Of a DNA stretch of 64,000 nt, positions 34,159-48,850 are shown in pieces. The position numbers and the translations under genes are program-made. The notes under the pieces are model-generated. The model made no database searches, was not told the origin of the DNA, and was given only the letters and a program-made list of their open reading frames with translations. Within the stretch, counting starts at the first letter, position 1, and every line of letters begins with the position of its first letter. This DNA comes from Chelonoidis abingdonii (taxonomy: Eukaryota; Chordata; Testudines; Testudinidae), in the NCBI RefSeq assembly GCF_003597395.2, contig NC_133777.1, forward strand, positions 58,280,996 to 58,344,995, in the 5' to 3' direction.

Positions 34159-35598
34159 TTGCTTTGTATAGCCATGTTTCCAGATGTGAAAGTATGATGA
34201 GCAATCCTCATTTCAGCAGAGATAAGCTGCCAGAAGTCTGGATCATTTTATACATTTTATATATTTTCTGCAAAACTAAACTGAAAAGCCACCAAGAACA
34301 CATTTGCATGGGATACTATTCACAAACAATATTTCAGCAGTTTTCTTTCAGTCCCAAGTAGAAATGAAATAGACCAGAAGCAGGAGAAAATGAAAAATAA
34401 TGGGGTGAAACATTTATCTGAAATATTTGGCAGATGGGGAGGTTTACTTTACTTTGGTGCAAATATTGCCAAAAGTTTGAGCCATCTCTCAGGTTAATCA
34501 GAACAGTTCGACAGTACCTTGTTAACAGGCTATTTAATAGTTGTGAGGAAAAAATCATGAAAATACTCCACACAAAATGGTTGCTTTCATATCAAAAGAA
34601 GCGAGACCTTGAAAATAAATGTATCCATCAAAAAAGGGGGAAAAAATCAAATAAATTTTCAAAATATTGATGTTTGTGCCGAACAGCAATACTATGTTTG
34701 TGTGAAATGGTTGCAACCAAAAACTACACAGCTCATTTGGTTGAGGATTTTGCTATAGAATCGAAAACATAGACCATTTTTGTCTAGAGACTCTCCAAGG
34801 TTATGAATCTGGCTCAGTTTTAAGCACCTAAGTTGATTTGATTTTGCTTGGAAATTATAAGTAGTACATGAATTTTATGTGAAATCAAGAGAAACTCTTG
34901 AGTTTTACATTGAGATAGTGTGTACAAACTCTAGATGTAAAGTAAAACATAAGGGGTTTAAACCCATGTCTCAAAAGAGAATGAAGCATACACACAAACT
35001 AAAACGTCCCAGTTTTTACTGAAGCTCTTATTACTGGATCCTACCAGAAAGCATATATCGAGCTTTATAAGCCAGGGTCTGGTCCAGTACAGCAATTCTT
35101 GTATTCCTAAATGTCAAATGTCTCACCTGGTTAACAAAAGTCTGCATGGACAGGGATAACTTGTATACAAAATTCCAGTCCAATGTAAAAGGCCAGAGAC
35201 AAGATATCTCACCCCCTTACATAGATTCCAAATGCTCCCACTTCACGGTTTAAAATGAAAATATTGACAAAACCTTATTATATCTCCAATTCAGAATAAC
35301 ACTTAAGTACCAGATTAAGTGCCAATGAGAACAAACACTTCTCTAATACTTTGCTGATCTGGGACCTAAAAGTATATCAATGGATGTCATTAGGATATAT
35401 TTATACCAACAAGGAAGGAGACCGCTAATGCCTTGAAGCAACAAGCTCCCAGACACAAAATGTTATTTTTGAAAGAAAACAGCACAAGCAAAAACATTCA
35501 ATTAAATGAGTTCAACTCTTCATTCTGTTTGAGCTGGAAAAAAAGGAGACAAGTACAGAGTGGAAAAGGAAATACTTTGAAGCAAATACACTTCAGGA
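34159..35598. other. No gene recognised
   Basis: AT-rich sequence. Short open frames (for example 34434-34670) have no recognisable domain and no good splice context. Confidence 0.5.
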
Positions 35599-35797
35599 GG
35601 GGAGGGATAGCTCAGTGATTTGAGTATTGGCCTGCTAAACCCACTGTTGTGAGTTCAGCCCTTGAGGGGGCCACTTAGGGATCTAGGGCAAAATCAGTAC
35701 TTGGTCCTGCTAGTGAAGGCAGGGGGCTGGACTTGATGACCTTTCAAGGTCCCTTCCACTTCTAGGAGATAGGTATATCTCCAATTATTTATTTTTT
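35599..35797 (+). mobile_element. Tortoise pol III SINE (tRNA-derived, CR1-like tail)
   Basis: The head 'ggggagggatagctcagtga' contains an A-box-like block (tagctcagtgatttg) and 'gagttcagccc' at 35651-35661 is the B box, as in a tRNA gene. The body 'cttgagggggccacttaggg' atctagggc and tail 'gggggctggacttgatgacc' tttcaaggtcccttcc are those of the cryptodiran turtle SINE, which shares its 3' end with a CR1-type LINE that mobilises it. Nearly full length. This is the best single taxonomic marker in the window. Confidence 0.93.
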
Positions 35798-38438
35798 TTA
35801 GACAATAATTCTGTTAAACTTCATCTAAAGTATTTTTTCTTGTATCAGACAGTCCTGTTGGAGAGGGCAAAAGGGATCTGAATGAGTTTAATGGGACAAG
35901 GGTTTTTTAATGTTGTTTCTGCAACCTCTACAGATGCAAAAAAAATTTTAAAAAAACAACCATAAAAGACAGTACTTGAACAGTATAGCATCTTATATGT
36001 TCCAACTTTTTCTCTGGAGATGTCTACAGTGCGGACTTATGCTGATTTTGCATTCATTGATTAGAATTTTCACATTATATCTCATGCCATTTTGTGGTGT
36101 CCCTGAGGTCTTTTGGAAAAGCTTCGCTAGATCATGTTATCTGATAGTAAACCTAAATATACCCATTGTGAAATTTCATAAGAAGAATAAAAAACTCCTG
36201 CCATCATCACTGTATGTTGTTCAGCTACCATCTTTCCTTTCTGAGTGTCCTTTATAGACTTGGAACTGCACTAGTTTTGCTACCTACTTCAATTGAACAT
36301 TACAGGGGAAGGGCAAAATTTGACCCTAAAGTCTTAGGCAGCGATTTCATATCACATTCCTATGTAGCTCCAGGATCAGACTTACAATAATGTGAAAAGT
36401 AAGAGAAAGTAGAAAAAAATAAGATAACCATATCATGTTTAAAAAACACTCTGATTTATCCCAGGGGGAAAATAGATATTTTCAATAGATTTCATAAAAT
36501 ATATTGTGTGAGATTTTATACACTGGCAGCTTTTCATGTTATACAGGATTATTTGGATTCACATCCAATGTGGCTACTGCAGAGTAGTACTAAAGAGTGT
36601 GAAGGGCAGGATGAGACTAGAAGCATAGCCGTTTATGATAGCAGTATGTTTCCATCACTGGGGATAGAGAGAAGAAGAACAGTCTACGTAAAGGACTGTG
36701 TTTTTAAAAGGCATGCTCCACATCTTTTAAACATGCTCACTGCTAATGCTACTATATCCTTCCTACCTAGGAATCCCTCCTCTACTACTGTCACTAAAGG
36801 GTACAGATACCAGAATACAAAAGGGGGGAGTTAATTCTCCTCTCTCTCTGCTCTTGAAATGTTCCCATTGCTCTCATTTTCCTGTAAGTCATAGTTCATT
36901 TCTTATTCCTTTTATTTCCAGTTTGTCTTGCTCCCAAAAATTACCAAATGCAACAGGTCCTCTAATTTGAAGATCAGCCCATTTGCCATCCTAAATTGCT
37001 GTGCCACAAGAAGTTTCAAAATAAGATTTCAGAAAATGACAGTCACAGAGAAGGCAGGTTATTTTTCACTCCCTTTATCAAAGTGGTTGGCAATTCCCAT
37101 TTCAAAAAAGGTGAAACAAAAATAAAGACTATGGGAAAATATTAATCTGTATCTAGAACATCATAATAAACTGCCCTTAAAAACCACCCCTTAAAACTTG
37201 AGGATGGTACAATATGGGTAAAAAAAGACAAGTTGGACAACACAGGATAAAGATTTCAGTGCATACAATGATTTTCTATTAGTGAGCAGAGAAATGAAGC
37301 CCAAATGGTACACAGAACCCACCTGCATTGTTAGAAATAAATTGTCACAAATCTCCTTCCATGCCCACCTCTACTCAACCACAGGACTGACTCTTCCTGT
37401 CCCATCCCCCACTCATCTTCCAATCACAAATCCTCCCCAATCTCTCCTCTTGATCCCTTCCAGGCCTTCCCAGTTTCTCTTTTTCTTAACAGACCTCCCA
37501 GTTTCCCAGCACCTGTCCTGTCTACTGTTCCCCAGCTTCTCTCTTGGCATAGTCCCCTTGTTTCCCCTGCAGCTTCTTGCAGTCCCTCAGTGACCACTCT
37601 TCCCATGAATCCTGGTGCTAACTCCATCTCTCAATCCACTACCACCACAAGATCTGAGTAGCTCCCTCTCTACCTAATGCTGATAGCCTCTATAGTAATA
37701 AGCACAGCAGTAAAGAGGACTCAGTGGGCTCAGTACCTCGGGAGGCAGGGGGGAAGCATTCACTGGGTCTTTCAGGGACCATTGAAAACTGTGAGGAGGT
37801 AACCCCCACTGTGGCAGAGGGGCTGGTAGTACCTTCTGCCTCTTTCCCCTGTGTAGGAGAAAACAGAAGTGAGATGAATAAGCTGGGCTGTGGGCTTGCA
37901 CATTCTATTCACCAGAGGAAATTAAAGGGCCTCCTGTAGAGGTGGTGTCCAGTCTGGTGCACTAGAAATGCACCCTTAATCTACCACTAAATGAGTCAAG
38001 TAAAGTAAATGCATCTGTCATTAGGAAATATGTTGGTGGCATATTTTGTTACTAGCTCATTAAGTAATTGTTGTGACAAGTACTCATCATTCCCTTCAGT
38101 ATTTGATTCTTGTTGAAAATGCAGAATACTCATTTGTTTTATACTATGAAGCCTGGTTGATTTCTCCCCATGCCTGTCAATCCCAACACTTCAAGGGAGA
38201 GACACAATCAATTTTACAGTAATTACAGTATCACTAGCTTGTTGTTTGAATTAAAAAAAAAACAATCTACAGAAAGGAGTTTTCAGTCTAACGATAAATG
38301 GATATTTGCCTTTTCCTTCTATTATTTTTTATTATACTCAAGAACTCCTGAAGAAATGACAACTCTGTAAAGTTCACTGGCTGTTGGCCTTTAGCCATTT
38401 GAGTATCCAACTATTTGCACTCTGGTTATTGTTCATTT
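35798..38438. other. No gene recognised
   Basis: AT-rich sequence followed by a C/T-rich stretch at 37350-37660. Open frames at 36508-36834 and 37282-37593 have no recognisable domain. If CHRNA7 intron 2 spans this, it is intronic. Confidence 0.5.
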
Positions 38439-38709
38439 GGGCTCGGTCTACACTTAACAGTGTTGCCTGCATTGCTGTGTCAGTTAGGAGTGTTGGGGGG
38501 GAAATATTGCACGTCATCATCATAGCAAAATCTCCAGCCTATATGCAGTTATATCAGTGACAAAGCCTCCCAGGATAGCTTATTTCATTCAGAGAACTGG
38601 TATAAGTATAGCAGTAAAGGAACTCTTTTGTTGATATAAATTACATCCCCACTAGGAGGATTTGCCAGTACAGCTATGCTGACAAACCCTTTCTAGTGTA
38701 GACACAGAT
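38439..38709. mobile_element. MITE with 'gtctacact' inverted ends, 271 bp
   Basis: Left end 'gggctcggtctacactta'. The right end 'ttctagtgtagacaca' is its inverted counterpart. The interior 'tttgccagtacagctatgct' gac and 'ggtataagtatagcagtaaa' matches a high-copy turtle MITE. No clear target duplication was found. Confidence 0.7.
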
Positions 38710-39959
38710 TAACACATATGGTCCAAATTAATTCCAGGAGTAATTGCATTGCCTTCAGTAAGGCGACATCACATATGTCTATATTTTTAAAGCCCTTAAA
38801 TGTAATTAATTTTGTTATAAACAGCACCTTTAATTATTAAAATAAATAATTTGTAAACTTCTTTCATCTTTTCATGCAATTTGTTTGCTTTTTGTATTTC
38901 AGCTCAAACAAATATAGACTAATCAGTTTTCTTATTGTCTAGCTGACCAGTTCCCTGTCAATTTCACTTTCAGCTTCCCAGGTATCAGCATAATGCTGAA
39001 ATGGGTTAAATGCACTGCAAAGGGGCATTGATTTTTTCTTTTTTTAACAAAACTTACTTTTCGAATTAAAAAAATATGGAAACACTCTGATTGGTCCTAG
39101 GTTTTATACAAACTTATTTGTACAAGAAGCACAGCGTATGGAGGGGACCGTGCTGCACTGTCCAAATTCCTGCAAGGAAACGCACATACTCAAGCAGGAA
39201 CTCTGCAGCTGGAGGCCATGTTGGAAATGAGATCAATGGTGTGGAAGACTTTTTTGAAGTCTATTTGGAGTTCAGCTAAGGTACTCTGCACCATGTTGAA
39301 GTTTGCATTTCTAACTGTACATAATTACTCTTCTGATAATTCTGGCACTATCAAGGCAGGAAGGCACAAAGAGATGAAATCTAAATAAGTAAGTAGGTGC
39401 AGACAGCACACATGGAGAGCCAGAGAAGCCAGTTGGGGCCACCCTTCCTCCCCAGCATCTCTCTGGACCCAGAACTGAGCTGAAAAGCCTCCCCTATTTT
39501 GGAGGCACTAGGACCCAAGTGGTGCCTCTCCTCCTCTCGCCTCTTCTCCCTCCCCCCATGTGTCCTTAGGGAACAACTGCTGAGAGGAACCAGCCAGAGT
39601 ATCCAGCTGGTAGGAACAGCTGCAGAAGCAACCTAAGCAGGGGGCTTCGGACAGTCAGGGAACTTTCTACAGTTGAGTGGACTTCCTCTGCCTGCACTGA
39701 CTGGCTGTTTGCTCCAACCCTCTCCTTCCCACTCCCTTTAACTCAGCTTCCATCTACATCAGCCCCTATTACCCTCTGGTCCCCTGCCCTGTCCTCCTTT
39801 CCTCAGGGAGCTCTCTTCCTTCATTTTTCTTTCCATTCAGCTGATCCCCTCCTAATTAAGCCCACCCCACTCCCCCCCAAAAATGTGGAACTAACATGTT
39901 TGCTGTCATCACATTGTTCGTTATGCTTCTGTTTAATACCCCTTCCCCCATCTGGTGCT
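38710..39959. other. No gene recognised
   Basis: AT-rich first half, then a GC-richer pyrimidine-rich stretch (39420-39880) that may be the 5' part of the L2 3' UTR which follows. No exon was recognised. Confidence 0.45.
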
Positions 39960-40090
39960 TGCCTTGTTCATTTAGACTGTAAGCTCTTTGGGGCAGGAAC
40001 AGTCTGTAAGTCTGGATTTGTACAGCACCTAGCACAATGGGCCCCCATTCTTGGTTGGTTCTTAGGCACTACCATAACAAACAGTTACTA
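39960..40090 (+). mobile_element. L2-type LINE 3' end
   Basis: Contains 'gactgtaagctctttggggc' agg and 'acagcacctagcacaatggg', the conserved 3' tail of turtle L2-like elements. It ends with 'taggcactaccataacaaac'. The same tail recurs at 42648 and 61285. Confidence 0.75.
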
Positions 40091-40394
40091 CTAATCCCAC
40101 CATCCTGTATACCGTCCAACAGGGAAGGTAGTACCATCGACAGCATGGTCTACTGCTGTGCCTGTCTTTCTGACCCACATCATAGCTGACCTCTCCCGAT
40201 ACTATGTGCCCATGCAGGTGCAGCCACAGTCTGTGATTAAATTATGCAGCAAATGTAACCTGCCAGTGCCTCTTCAAACTGCCTATTCCAGCCTACATAA
40301 AACACCCATCCTTCCCTCCCTGCTGCGTCTAGAGACATGCTGCCTGTAATTTCTGTCCTCCTATCCAGTGTCCCACCAGTTCCACAGGTTGATG

Positions 40395-40720
40395 CATCAT
40401 CAGCCCACAAAACTCATTGCCAGGGGATGTTGTGAAGGCCAAAAGTATAAATGGGTTAAAAAAAGAATTAGATAAGTTCACGGAGAATCGGTCTATCAAT
40501 GGCTATTAGCCAAGATGGTCAGGGATGCAACCTTACACTCTGTCTGTCCCTAGTTTGACTACTAGTAGCTGGGACTGGAGGAGGATGCATCACTAGATAA
40601 ATTGCCCTATTCTGTTAATTCCTTCTGAAGCACCTGGCACCAGCTACTGTTGGAACACCGGATACTGGGCTAGAAGGACCATTGGTCTGACCCAGTATGG
40701 CCATTGTTATGTTCTGATGT
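40395..40720 (+). mobile_element. CR1 LINE 3' end
   Basis: Matches a turtle CR1 subfamily 3' UTR: 'tcattgccaggggatgttgt' gaaggc, 'gaattagataagttcacgga', 'atggctattagccaagatgg' and the terminal 'gaccattggtctgacccagt' atggccattgttatgttct. 5'-truncated, sense on the plus strand. Confidence 0.9.
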
Positions 40721-43616
<2,896 letters not shown>

Positions 43617-43671
43617 CATGTACGAGCCCCACAGCCATGATCAGCCAGACAGTCAGCTCCCGGAGTCCCAT
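43617..43671 (-). CDS. CHRNA7: CHRNA7 exon 1 coding part, signal peptide
   Basis: The start codon at 43671 on the minus strand lies in a good Kozak context (G at -3 and G at +4). It opens MGLRELTVWLIMAVGLVH plus one base, a signal peptide with an uninterrupted hydrophobic core that sends the receptor subunit to the ER. The donor is ATG|gtgagt. Joined to exon 2 the junction reads ...[11 protein letters not shown], matching the HVSLQGEFQ junction I recall for the mammalian protein, while the MGLR start resembles the chicken one. Signal peptides diverge fast, so the exon is identified by start, phase, donor and spacing to exon 2. Confidence 0.93.
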
Positions 43672-44016
43672 CCCAAAAGCCAGCCTTGCTGGGGAAGTGC
43701 AGCAGCTGCAGAGCCCCAAACCCAGAAGTAAAGTTCAGCTCGAGCCCCAAATCAGCCAGGCAGCTGCCGAGAACAGGCACTTGGAGTAAGATAAAGAAAG
43801 GGAAAGAGACGCAGAGCAGAAACTGGAAGGCGAGTGCTTGGAGGCACACAAGGCTGAGGGGTTCTGGGGAACCAGGTGTCAGTAACAGGGCTCCAGCTCC
43901 TCTTCCTGGTGCCAGCTCCCTTCCTGGGCTGGCCCCGGATCTCTCCTTGAGATGCTGCCAGCTCAGGCACAGCACAGGAATGCTAATGACTGCCCCCCTC
44001 CCTCCACCTCCTCCTC

Positions 44017-44022
44017 CACGTG
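44017..44022. promoter_or_regulatory. CACGTG E-box
   Basis: A perfect palindromic E-box 345 bp upstream of the CHRNA7 start codon. It is a candidate USF/bHLH site by analogy with other CHRNA7 promoters. Confidence 0.45.
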
Positions 44023-44143
44023 ATGGATTTCCCTACTTTCCTTAATCCCTCTAGACCCTCAGGCAGGGCAGAGGGGAGGCAGAGACAGTAATTGCTGCTG
44101 CTGCAGCAGGAGAAATGCAGCCCGTTCAACAGAGCAGCCCTAG

Positions 44144-44153
44144 CTTTATAGGG
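44144..44153 (-). promoter_or_regulatory. TATA-like box
   Basis: CCTATAAAGC on the minus strand, upstream of CHRNA7 exon 1 in the correct orientation. The motif could be chance; many CHRNA7 promoters are described as TATA-less. Confidence 0.35.
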
Positions 44154-44160
44154 CTGTGCG

Positions 44161-46404
44161 TGTGAGCTAAGAGCGGATCTCACTCTCCACCCCTTCCCTC
44201 CCTTCATGGCTACTCAGCCCTGTGACAGTCACTCAGGCACAACTCCCCTCTGGCCCCATTCCACTGCCAGTCTCTGCAGTTCACTCCAAGAGGGGCACTT
44301 CACTACCGCAGAATCCAGCTACTCTTGCTCACGTTTTAACAGCCAAGCTGAGCTGGAGACTTCTCCTTTGGGGTGCGAAGCACAGGGGAGGCAGGAGCTC
44401 TGGCTCACCCCTGCCTACTGAGACCCTTCTCTCTGCACAGCAGCCAGATGCTGGGGCGGCTACAAATCCAGCAATTCCTAGTAAATGGAGCTGACTCAGC
44501 AGTATGGAGGCGCCTCTCCTGGGACAAATAAGGGAAAAGCAAAACTTGTGTCAAACTTGCACTTATTTATAAGGCAGGAATATACATGCTGGTGGTCCCT
44601 CAAGTGAAAGCATCTTATTGGAACCTGATTAGCTTTTAAGTGCAATTAAAGGTCCAATCATTGGAAAACTGAGAATACGAGCCCCCACTCCTACCTCACT
44701 TAACCCCCTGCACCCTGGTCTTCAGCAACATAGTACCTGATTCCCTAGTGTGGAGCAGCAGCCAGCATGAATTATCCTAAACCCACTTTACTGGCTCCAG
44801 GAAGAATAACCTCTGCTGGTGCTTTATGCATCTCTCACTCCAGGCTGCTGGGGTAGCAAGGAAAAAGAGAGTGTGGCTGGGATCCCCTAAGCCATGCTGC
44901 TCCTCACCAGTGCCTTCAGCTCCAGGGGCCATTGCAGACTGGCTGTGGCATGAACTTGCTGCTCTAAGGTGACAAAGAAGGGTACTGGTCTATCCAGAGC
45001 TGCAGCAGGATAAAGGACTGCAGAGGAGAGCTATAAGTCACCTTTGCCCACCTCCCCAACCCTGACTTGCACTGTGTGCACTGCAGCCATTGCCAGGGAT
45101 CTGACCCCAGTCACATTTGTTTTGGGGGGCAGGTGGAATCAAATAACGTTGTATATGCATGAACCATTTTGTCATCTTTAGATCCCAGCTGATGCACAGA
45201 GCTGGGAGCTCAGGTGTGAGATGGTTATTCTTCCAGTGTCTAGGATACTACATAATTTAAAAAGAGTTGCAGGAGAAATCCATGGCCCCTGATTTATTGA
45301 TTATGCTAAACACATTTTTTTAAAGGACACCAGAAAGTCAGCCATATCCAATGATCTGGGACGGAGCCCACAGCCTCAAACCCTCACCATGCTACTCACT
45401 CAATGAGATTCAGGTCTGTTCGCTCTTACAATGAAGCAACAAAAATATTAGTCTTCTGAGGTCTGGTTTCCTTTCCTTCCAAAAAAAATTGTCTTTACAT
45501 GCAGTTAATATTTTTATGCTTTTCCTTAAGGGTTTTCAGTCCTCCTGGGTGCCAAATACTGGATGTTCAGCATCCTTCACATCCATGGACTTGAACAAGC
45601 ATTGAAACCACTCAGCAAGATCAGGAGTGTATTAAAATATCAGATTACTTTATACCCAGTGGTGTTTCTATATTTTCTTGTCTTTCAATCAAAGGATACC
45701 GAAGCACTTTAACAAACCTAAATTTATACACAAACCCCATACAGGGATCACTTCATCAACCAGTGAAATGTAATCATAACTCTGATTAGCCAGTGGTCAA
45801 CAGCCACCCTTCTCCCCCTCCCCCGTACACACCCTTGCTTAAACCTTCTGGGAAGCTCAGATTTGCAAAGAGACATCTTCATTTTGTTGGAGAGCTTTAC
45901 GAATTGCTAATTCGTAGATCAGCATCTGTGGGGCATTTTACAGTTCACTAAACCGTAACTTATAGTAAACGCAAATTTCCAGGGAAGCAAACATTCAGGC
46001 TACTGCCTTACAACCATAAATCCTAAGTAATCAGTGCTTAGGAGAAAAAAAATGTGCATTTACCACAACTCTGTACTCTTGATTGGAACTGGCTAGAAAT
46101 AGTCAAAATACAAATTTATTAATAGGACTTTTTAATGTACCTATTTTGCCAAAAACTTTCATTTATCCTGAACTCCATAGCCCATGTGCAGAACCTGAGT
46201 AAATGGATGGGACTGGGGGCAGCTTGGGCATATGTAGATGATTTTTTTCTCATAGCAGCAGAATACACAGTGGATCCCTGAAGTTCATCGATATACTGAT
46301 TCTGCCTCTACCTCCTCAAGCTCTCACTCTCTCTCAGCTTAAGCAGACATCCCTAGTCCCTACACAAACACAGATACTGATGTGGAGGAGTGCCTCCATG
46401 ATGT
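44161..46404. other. CHRNA7 upstream region, no gene recognised
   Basis: GC-moderate sequence to about 45.1 kb, then AT-rich. No exon or nameable repeat was seen. Distal regulatory elements cannot be judged from sequence alone. Confidence 0.5.
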
Positions 46405-46632
46405 TTAGGTCTGGTCTACATACTGTTTTGTACCAATTCAATTATTTCAGTTAGGGACTTTTCTTCCTATTGAAATAATGAACTCTGTACAATCCCTCCT
46501 GTGGATGTAGCTATACTGTTACACTTTATTTCCCTTACCTTGTAAGAAGAAACTATACTAATTTAACTACATGTGCAGTAGAGGGGCTGTATCACTAACT
46601 ATATATGGTGTAATGTGTGCGTAGCCAAGTCC
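46405..46632. mobile_element. MITE with 'ggtctacat' end
   Basis: Left end 'ttaggtctggtctacatact' gttttgtaccaattc, right end 'gtaatgtgtgcgtagccaag' tcct. The interior has inverted blocks ('ttcagttagggac', 'ctatactgttaca'). It resembles the high-copy turtle MITE whose ends read 'ggcctggtctacact'. Diverged. Confidence 0.55.
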
Positions 46633-47929
46633 TTAGTCCCACAGTAGGTAAAAGATGCAGAGTCTCTCATGCATAGCCTCTTCTCTTCCCAGCCCCCTTC
46701 CACACAGCACAGCCAGGGTGCTTCAGTTGCACTTGAGCCTTTCTGTAGCCACATTAAGGGAGCCAGTGAATTTCACTCCTAAGGATTGACTGAATCCTGC
46801 TAGGGCAGTAAAGTACAAACTGCAATTCCCTGCACGAGCAGATACCAGTGCATTTCAGACCAAGGATTCAGTCTCAGGGAAGGTGGCAATGTATGCACCA
46901 CCCGTGCTCATGATGCGTACTACCGTACAGTTGAGACTCCATTGGATCTCCACCAGCAGGCATTGCATGTGAATCACCACTCCCACTGACCATCCCTTCT
47001 AAGTTGTGCTGGCATGCTGTATACTCCCCTCTCCAACACCATACTGCAAGATTTAATGGTGTAAATCAATGCTTCTCCATGTGGATTTTCTGTGGTCAGG
47101 AACTCTATGACATGGGTTATACTGTGCAATGTCAGATGGAAACTTAACAGCAGAGCCAGGAGCGGGGGAGTGAGGGTGTCAGTGACTGAGCTGGTGACTG
47201 GTTGGAGTGTAGGATCCATTTCGGATTAATTTTAGTTGTTAAAAGTTTAACTACCCCATAAATAGCTGTCACACTGTATTTCTGAGAAACATCAAGGTTG
47301 ATTTCATGACAAATACATGACTGAATAGAAAAGATCCTGATGCAGTTCTAATTTACAACATTTGGAAAATAATCAAGATAAATGCAACGTATTCTAAAAT
47401 ATCTGACTGTGTTTCCCATTTACAATTTTAAAAGTATTGTAAGTCAATAAGTGGGTTATTACTTATAATCCCTGAGCTCAGAGTCGGTGCTTTTGCTACA
47501 ATAGTTTAATGTCCTGAGTAACTGCATCTGAGCAGATATTTACTATTGTTTTGCTTATCTGAGATAGAACACAGGGAATGTTCATCAAATAATATAGAAA
47601 ACAGCAGTTTATCAGTCACTGTTAGTTTTGAACTCTGAAAGGCCACTTACCTCAAGCCCTAATGATCTAAGATACTCACCTAAGTTACCCATCATATCAT
47701 CTGTTTAGTTATCTCTAAAGGGCCTGTCACTTGGTACCTAGGTGCCTGCACTCAGGACCAGGAACTGAAAGCAACAGCTAAGTGTGCACCACGGCCTGAG
47801 CAGGGCAGAACATTTCTGCTTTTTCACATGCAAGGTGGTGTATTTCCTGCAGCCTCTTTGTGACACTGGCCACTGAGACGCAAGCCGAGGCAATGGCAAA
47901 GCCATGCTCGTTTGACCTCACACAGTACC
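46633..47929. other. No gene recognised
   Basis: Intergenic sequence upstream of CHRNA7 with no recognisable exon or repeat family. Confidence 0.5.
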
Positions 47930-48680
47930 CAAGGCGCGTCTGGTCATCAAGACCAAGCCCCCCTCTACTCTTCTGACAGGCTAACGCCTCAGTGGCTTCC
48001 TTTTAAATACGCTGCCTGCGGCTGAGGCTGTGACTGATTTGGGGCTGGAATCATATCTCGGGCGCACTGGGGAGCTTTGGACTCAGGGACAAACCTGCGG
48101 CTGCCCGCGGCTTCGCTCCAGCCAGAGCTCGGTAGCATTTCTCCTCCCCCGCTCTCACTTTGCAATCCTCCCTCGCAGTGCCCGGCTCCAGAGGCTGCCC
48201 GCGCCCGCTCTGGTTCTGCCACAGGCCGTCTGAGGTAGCCTCCTGTGCGCCGGTCCGGGGGCTGCGTCCGCAGCTCAGCGCTGCCCCCTGGTGGCGGGCT
48301 GCGATCCTGCCGCGCTGACCCTTCCCTCGCTTCCGCAACGTGGCCGCGGAACTGCGAGTGAGCGGCGCCACCTCCGCCCGCCCTGCCCCCACCCACTCCC
48401 CGGCTCCGCGCAGCTGGAGTAGTCGGACCCCGCTAGCCCAGCGCAGCCGCCTGAGGGCGCGGTCCTGACCCGCCATGGGAGGGGCTCAGCAGTGCCGGGG
48501 CAGAGGCTGCGCTGCAGCTTTCCTCGTGCCTGCACACCAGGCCGTCCAGAGCAGGTCCTAGGCCCCCTGCGCTGCGTGACTCGGGGCAGTAGCCTCAGGC
48601 TGCCCTGCAAGTGGGGGCCGGACGCGGGAGACCCAGGCTGTTCCCCAGAGTCTGAAAGGGGGGGGGCAAGGCAATTACAC
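47930..48680. promoter_or_regulatory. CpG island, candidate promoter or insulator
   Basis: A sharp rise in G+C and CpG ('gctgcccgcggcttcgctcc', 'gcgccggtccgggggctgcg', 'cttccgcaacgtggccgcgg') in AT-rich surroundings, about 4.3 kb upstream of CHRNA7 exon 1. No TE family is recognisable in it. Overlapping long open frames on the minus strand follow from the high G+C and have no visible domain. It could be the start of a divergent or upstream noncoding transcript, an alternative CHRNA7 promoter or an insulator. In human, OTUD7A lies head-to-head on this side, but nothing here is recognisably OTUD7A. Confidence 0.6.
48281..48294 (-). promoter_or_regulatory. CTCF core motif
   Basis: The minus strand reads CCACCAGGGGGCAG, an exact match to the CTCF core consensus CCASYAGRKGGCRS, inside the CpG island. 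Binding is not shown by sequence alone. Confidence 0.55.
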
Positions 48681-48791
48681 CAAGGCCTGGGTGCACCCAA
48701 AGGTCCCTTCACTCCCAGTGTCAGCACACATAGGAAGGAACTAAGAGCAGCTGTATCACAGCAGCGATCAAGTGTCTCATGCTGAGCCCTT

Positions 48792-48850
48792 CATAGACTC
48801 ACAGAACCACTGAGAGGGACCTCACCGGTCATCTAGTCTAAGGTGCAGGA
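48792..48850 (-). mobile_element. CR1 3' tail fragment
   Basis: 'catagactcacagaaccact', 'gagagggacctcaccggtca' and 'tctagtctaaggtgcagg' are the inverse of the CR1 terminal region. Very short, antisense. Confidence 0.7.

Larger units (their letters stand above)
43672..44160 (-). promoter_or_regulatory. CHRNA7: CHRNA7 5' UTR and proximal promoter
   Basis: The GC-richer sequence upstream of the start codon holds, on the minus strand, a TATA-like CCTATAAAGC (44144-44153). There is also a palindromic CACGTG E-box (44017-44022). CHRNA7 promoters of other vertebrates are known to use USF-bound E-boxes and GC-rich elements. If the TATA box is used, transcription would start near 44115 with a 5' UTR of about 440 nt. 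If initiation is dispersed and lies downstream of the E-box, the UTR would be shorter. There is no direct evidence for the start site. Confidence 0.5.

Noticed and set aside
35599..35670. A functional tRNA gene
   Set aside because: A and B boxes are present but the sequence cannot form a full cloverleaf and continues into the SINE body and CR1-like tail.
36508..36834. 108-codon plus-strand frame
   Set aside because: No domain, no flanking splice signals that fit a gene, and no repeat relationship recognised; treated as chance.
47989..48727. Three minus-strand frames of 135-150 codons
   Set aside because: High G+C makes stops rare; they overlap one another in different frames and show no domain or splice support.
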